Below, in pieces: positions 62,322-64,000 of a DNA stretch of 64,000 nt; within the stretch, counting starts at the first letter, position 1; every line of letters begins with the position of its first letter. The stretch lies in the NCBI RefSeq assembly GCF_019904175.1, contig NZ_CP061913.1:6820001-6884000 (forward strand). The letters are read 5' to 3'. Origin of the DNA: Dactylosporangium vinaceum (lineage in GTDB: Bacteria > Actinomycetota > Actinomycetes > Mycobacteriales > Micromonosporaceae). Both the position numbers and the translations under genes were made by a program. Below the pieces are notes generated by a model. The model saw nothing but the letters and a program-made list of their open reading frames with translations. It was not told the DNA's origin and did no database searches.

Positions 62322-63427
62322 CCCTGGCCCGCTCGCTCCCGGCCCGGTTCACCAGCCCGCTGCGGTCGCGGTGGCTCACCGCGCGGCTCGGGATGTGGCT
62401 GGGCATCGCGTTCGGGATCTGCCTGCTCACCGGCGTCCTGAGCCACCTGATCCAGCATCCGCCGGCGTGGTTCCACTGGCCGTCGCGCCCGGTGCAGCTC
62501 TACCGCATCACCCAGGGCCTGCACATCGCCAGCGGCCTCGCGTCGATCCCGCTGCTGACCGCGAAGGTCTGGTCGGTCTTCCCCAAGCTGTTCGCCTGGC
62601 CGCCGGTGCGCGGGGCCGGCCACGCCCTGGACCGGGCCGCTGTCGCGCTGCTGTCCGCCGCGGCCGTCTTCGAGCTCGTCACCGGCGTGCTCAACATCGC
62701 GTACTGGTACTCGGCCATGCCGTTCGGGTTCGTCGGCGCCCACTACTGGACCGCGTACCTGCTCGGCGGGGCCGTCCTGCTCCACCTCGCCGCGAAGCTG
62801 CCGGTCGCCCGGGCCGCCACCAGGCCGCCCGACCCGGCCCGCCGCCGGGTGCTCACCATCGCCGGGGCCGCCGCCGCGACCGTCACCGTGGCGACGATCG
62901 GGCAGACGTTCGCGCCGCTGGGGCGGCTGTCGCTGCTCGCGCCGCGGCTGCCCGGTGTCGGCCCGCAGGGGCTGCCGGTGAACAAGACCGCGGCCGCGGC
63001 GCAGGTCGCGCGGGCCGACGCGGCGTACCGGCTGACCGTCACCGGACCGGGCGGCCGCCACGCGCTCAGCCTGGCCGACCTCGAGGCGCTGCCGCAGACG
63101 ACGGTCGAGCTGCCGATCGCCTGCGTCGAGGGGTGGAGCGCCACCGGCACCTGGTCCGGCGTGCGGCTCGTGGACCTGCTGCGCCTGGTCGGGGCCGAGC
63201 ACACCGACCGGCCGGTGCGGATCGAGTCGTTGCAGCCCGAGGGCCCCTACCGCGAGTCGGTCGTCGAGCCCGGCCCGGCCCGCGACCCCCTGACCCTCAT
63301 CGCGCTGCGGCTCGACGACGAACCGCTGCACCTCGACCACGGGTTCCCGTGCCGGCTCATCGCCCCCAACCGCCCCGGCGTGCTGCAGACCAAGTGGATC
63401 GCCGCGATCACGGTGGTGGACCGGTGA
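62297..63427 (+). CDS. Membrane-anchored molybdopterin-dependent oxidoreductase
   Basis: A 376-residue fusion. Residues about 30-165 form four membrane helices with several His in the style of b-type cytochromes (LSHLIQHPPAWFHW, and HIASGLAS). A Tat-free linker and an exported-looking helix (about 183-205) follow. Residues about 240-376 match the sulphite-oxidase-type molybdopterin fold, with Cys276 (LPIACVEGWS) as the expected molybdenum ligand. It resembles a single-chain fusion of the MsrQ and MsrP types. Start ATG 62297. Confidence 0.85.
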   Translation: MVRPPDPLTLARSLPARFTSPLRSRWLTARLGMWLGIAFGICLLTGVLSHLIQHPPAWFHWPSRPVQLYRITQGLHIASGLASIPLLTAKVWSVFPKLFAWPPVRGAGHALDRAAVALLSAAAVFELVTGVLNIAYWYSAMPFGFVGAHYWTAYLLGGAVLLHLAAKLPVARAATRPPDPARRRVLTIAGAAAATVTVATIGQTFAPLGRLSLLAPRLPGVGPQGLPVNKTAAAAQVARADAAYRLTVTGPGGRHALSLADLEALPQTTVELPIACVEGWSATGTWSGVRLVDLLRLVGAEHTDRPVRIESLQPEGPYRESVVEPGPARDPLTLIALRLDDEPLHLDHGFPCRLIAPNRPGVLQTKWIAAITVVDR

Positions 63428-63840
63428 GACTGCTGCGCATCCTGCTCCTGGCCGGCGGCCTCGCGCTGGTGGCCTACGGCGTCTCCGGCTGGGTCGAGGC
63501 GCCCGTCACCGAGCTGGCCGGCCGGCTCGCCTTCGCCGCGGCCGTCCTCGTCGCCCATGACTTCGTGGTGGTACCGCTGGTGCTCGCCGTCGGCGCGCTC
63601 GTCACCCGATACATCCCGGCACCGGCCCGGACCCCCGCGCGGACGGCCCTCGTCATCGCCGCGGCGGTGAGCGCGGTCGCGCTGCCGTTCGTCATCGGCG
63701 CCGGACGCATCGCCGACAACCCGTCGGCGTTCCCGCAGCACTACGGCCGCAATCTCCTCCTCATCCTGGCGATCGTCGCCGCGGCGACCGGGGCGTGGAT
63801 CGCGGCCGGGTGGCTGCGGCGACGCGGGCGGGCACGGTGA
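63424..63840 (+). CDS. Small membrane protein of the operon
   Basis: A 138-residue protein with about four hydrophobic helices (LLRILLLAGGLALVAYGV, HDFVVVPLVLAVGALV, TALVIAAAVSAVALPFVI, LLLILAIVAAATGAWIAAG). No family recognised. GTG start overlaps the stop of the oxidoreductase gene as GTGA. Confidence 0.75.
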   Translation: MRLLRILLLAGGLALVAYGVSGWVEAPVTELAGRLAFAAAVLVAHDFVVVPLVLAVGALVTRYIPAPARTPARTALVIAAAVSAVALPFVIGAGRIADNPSAFPQHYGRNLLLILAIVAAATGAWIAAGWLRRRGRAR

Positions 63841-64000
63841 CCGGCCACCGGATCAGGGCCGTCGCCGCCGCCGTCGCGCTCGCCGCGACCGCCGCCGCGC
63901 TGCTGCTGCCCGGCCGCTGGTACCTGCTGGCCTTCGCCCCGTTCGCGGCCGGCGCGTGGCTCGTGACCCGGCTGGAGCGGCGCACCGCGCTCGTCCTGGT
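63837..64000 (+). CDS. Start of a further membrane protein, cut by the window edge
   Basis: GTG at 63837 overlaps the preceding stop (GTGA). The 54 visible codons encode a hydrophobic start (RAVAAAVALAATAAALLLPG, then WYLLAFAPFAAGAWLV) with the topology of a membrane protein. It extends past the right edge. Confidence 0.65.
   Translation, partial: MTGHRIRAVAAAVALAATAAALLLPGRWYLLAFAPFAAGAWLVTRLERRTALVL

Overview
The window is very GC-rich and reads like a chromosome segment of a filamentous actinomycete. Third codon positions are almost always G or C, GTG starts are frequent, many gene pairs overlap as ATGA or GTGA, and several promoters have a TAGnnT -10 box with little or no leader. The combination of an ESX-type (type VII) secretion locus, CHAT/STAND genes and polymorphic toxins suggests Micromonosporaceae or a relative. 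This is an inference from style and gene content, not from a database match.

Layout. (1) 1-10980 holds ordinary chromosomal genes: a truncated subtilase, a methyltransferase, two LysR-type regulators each divergent from a hydrolase (the second pair is arranged like ampR-bla), a Tat-exported metallo-beta-lactamase-fold protein, a secreted CBM/3D-domain protein, a MarR-SRPBCC operon, two GNAT acetyltransferases and a 2H phosphoesterase. (2) 11045-21340 is a tightly coupled four-gene minus-strand operon: CHAT protease, large alpha/beta hydrolase, CHAT-NTPase fusion, and a 1590-residue STAND NTPase with a degenerate CHAT-like tail. It looks like an uncharacterised signalling or conflict system. 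A membrane-anchored triple B-lectin protein is divergent from it. (3) 23202-52057 is a complete ESX secretion locus: EccB, EccC, EccD, EccE, two tandem mycosins plus a third mycosin-like protease, a WXG100 pair, and two paralogous substrate pairs. Each substrate pair has a small helical protein ending in YxxxE and a long Gly-rich partner ending in a TWLTEDE-type motif. The locus carries a 2439-residue effector with an ESX-targeting N-terminus and four enzymatic domains (RelA/SpoT-like, Cys peptidase, nucleotidyltransferase-like, ADP-ribosyltransferase). Candidate immunity genes follow it, one of which fuses a degraded WHH nuclease domain to a SUKH domain. (4) 52122-59053 holds an unknown gene, a TSUP transporter, a frameshifted pseudogene and two large secreted proteins. 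(5) 59076-64000 holds a sugar epimerase and a coupled plus-strand operon: GT2 glycosyltransferase, DUF2064-type transferase, methyltransferase, molybdopterin oxidoreductase with a membrane anchor, and two membrane proteins.

The most unusual non-coding signal is a start-codon-associated repeat family at two loci. At 45062-45417, four 89-bp units each form a 30-codon ORF whose stop overlaps the next start as ATGA, and the chain leads into a WXG100-like gene. At 60871-61038, two identical 84-bp units sit at an ATGA gene junction and give three in-frame starts. The two loci share the same sequence modules in swapped order, and their hairpin arms mirror the first bases of the gene they precede.
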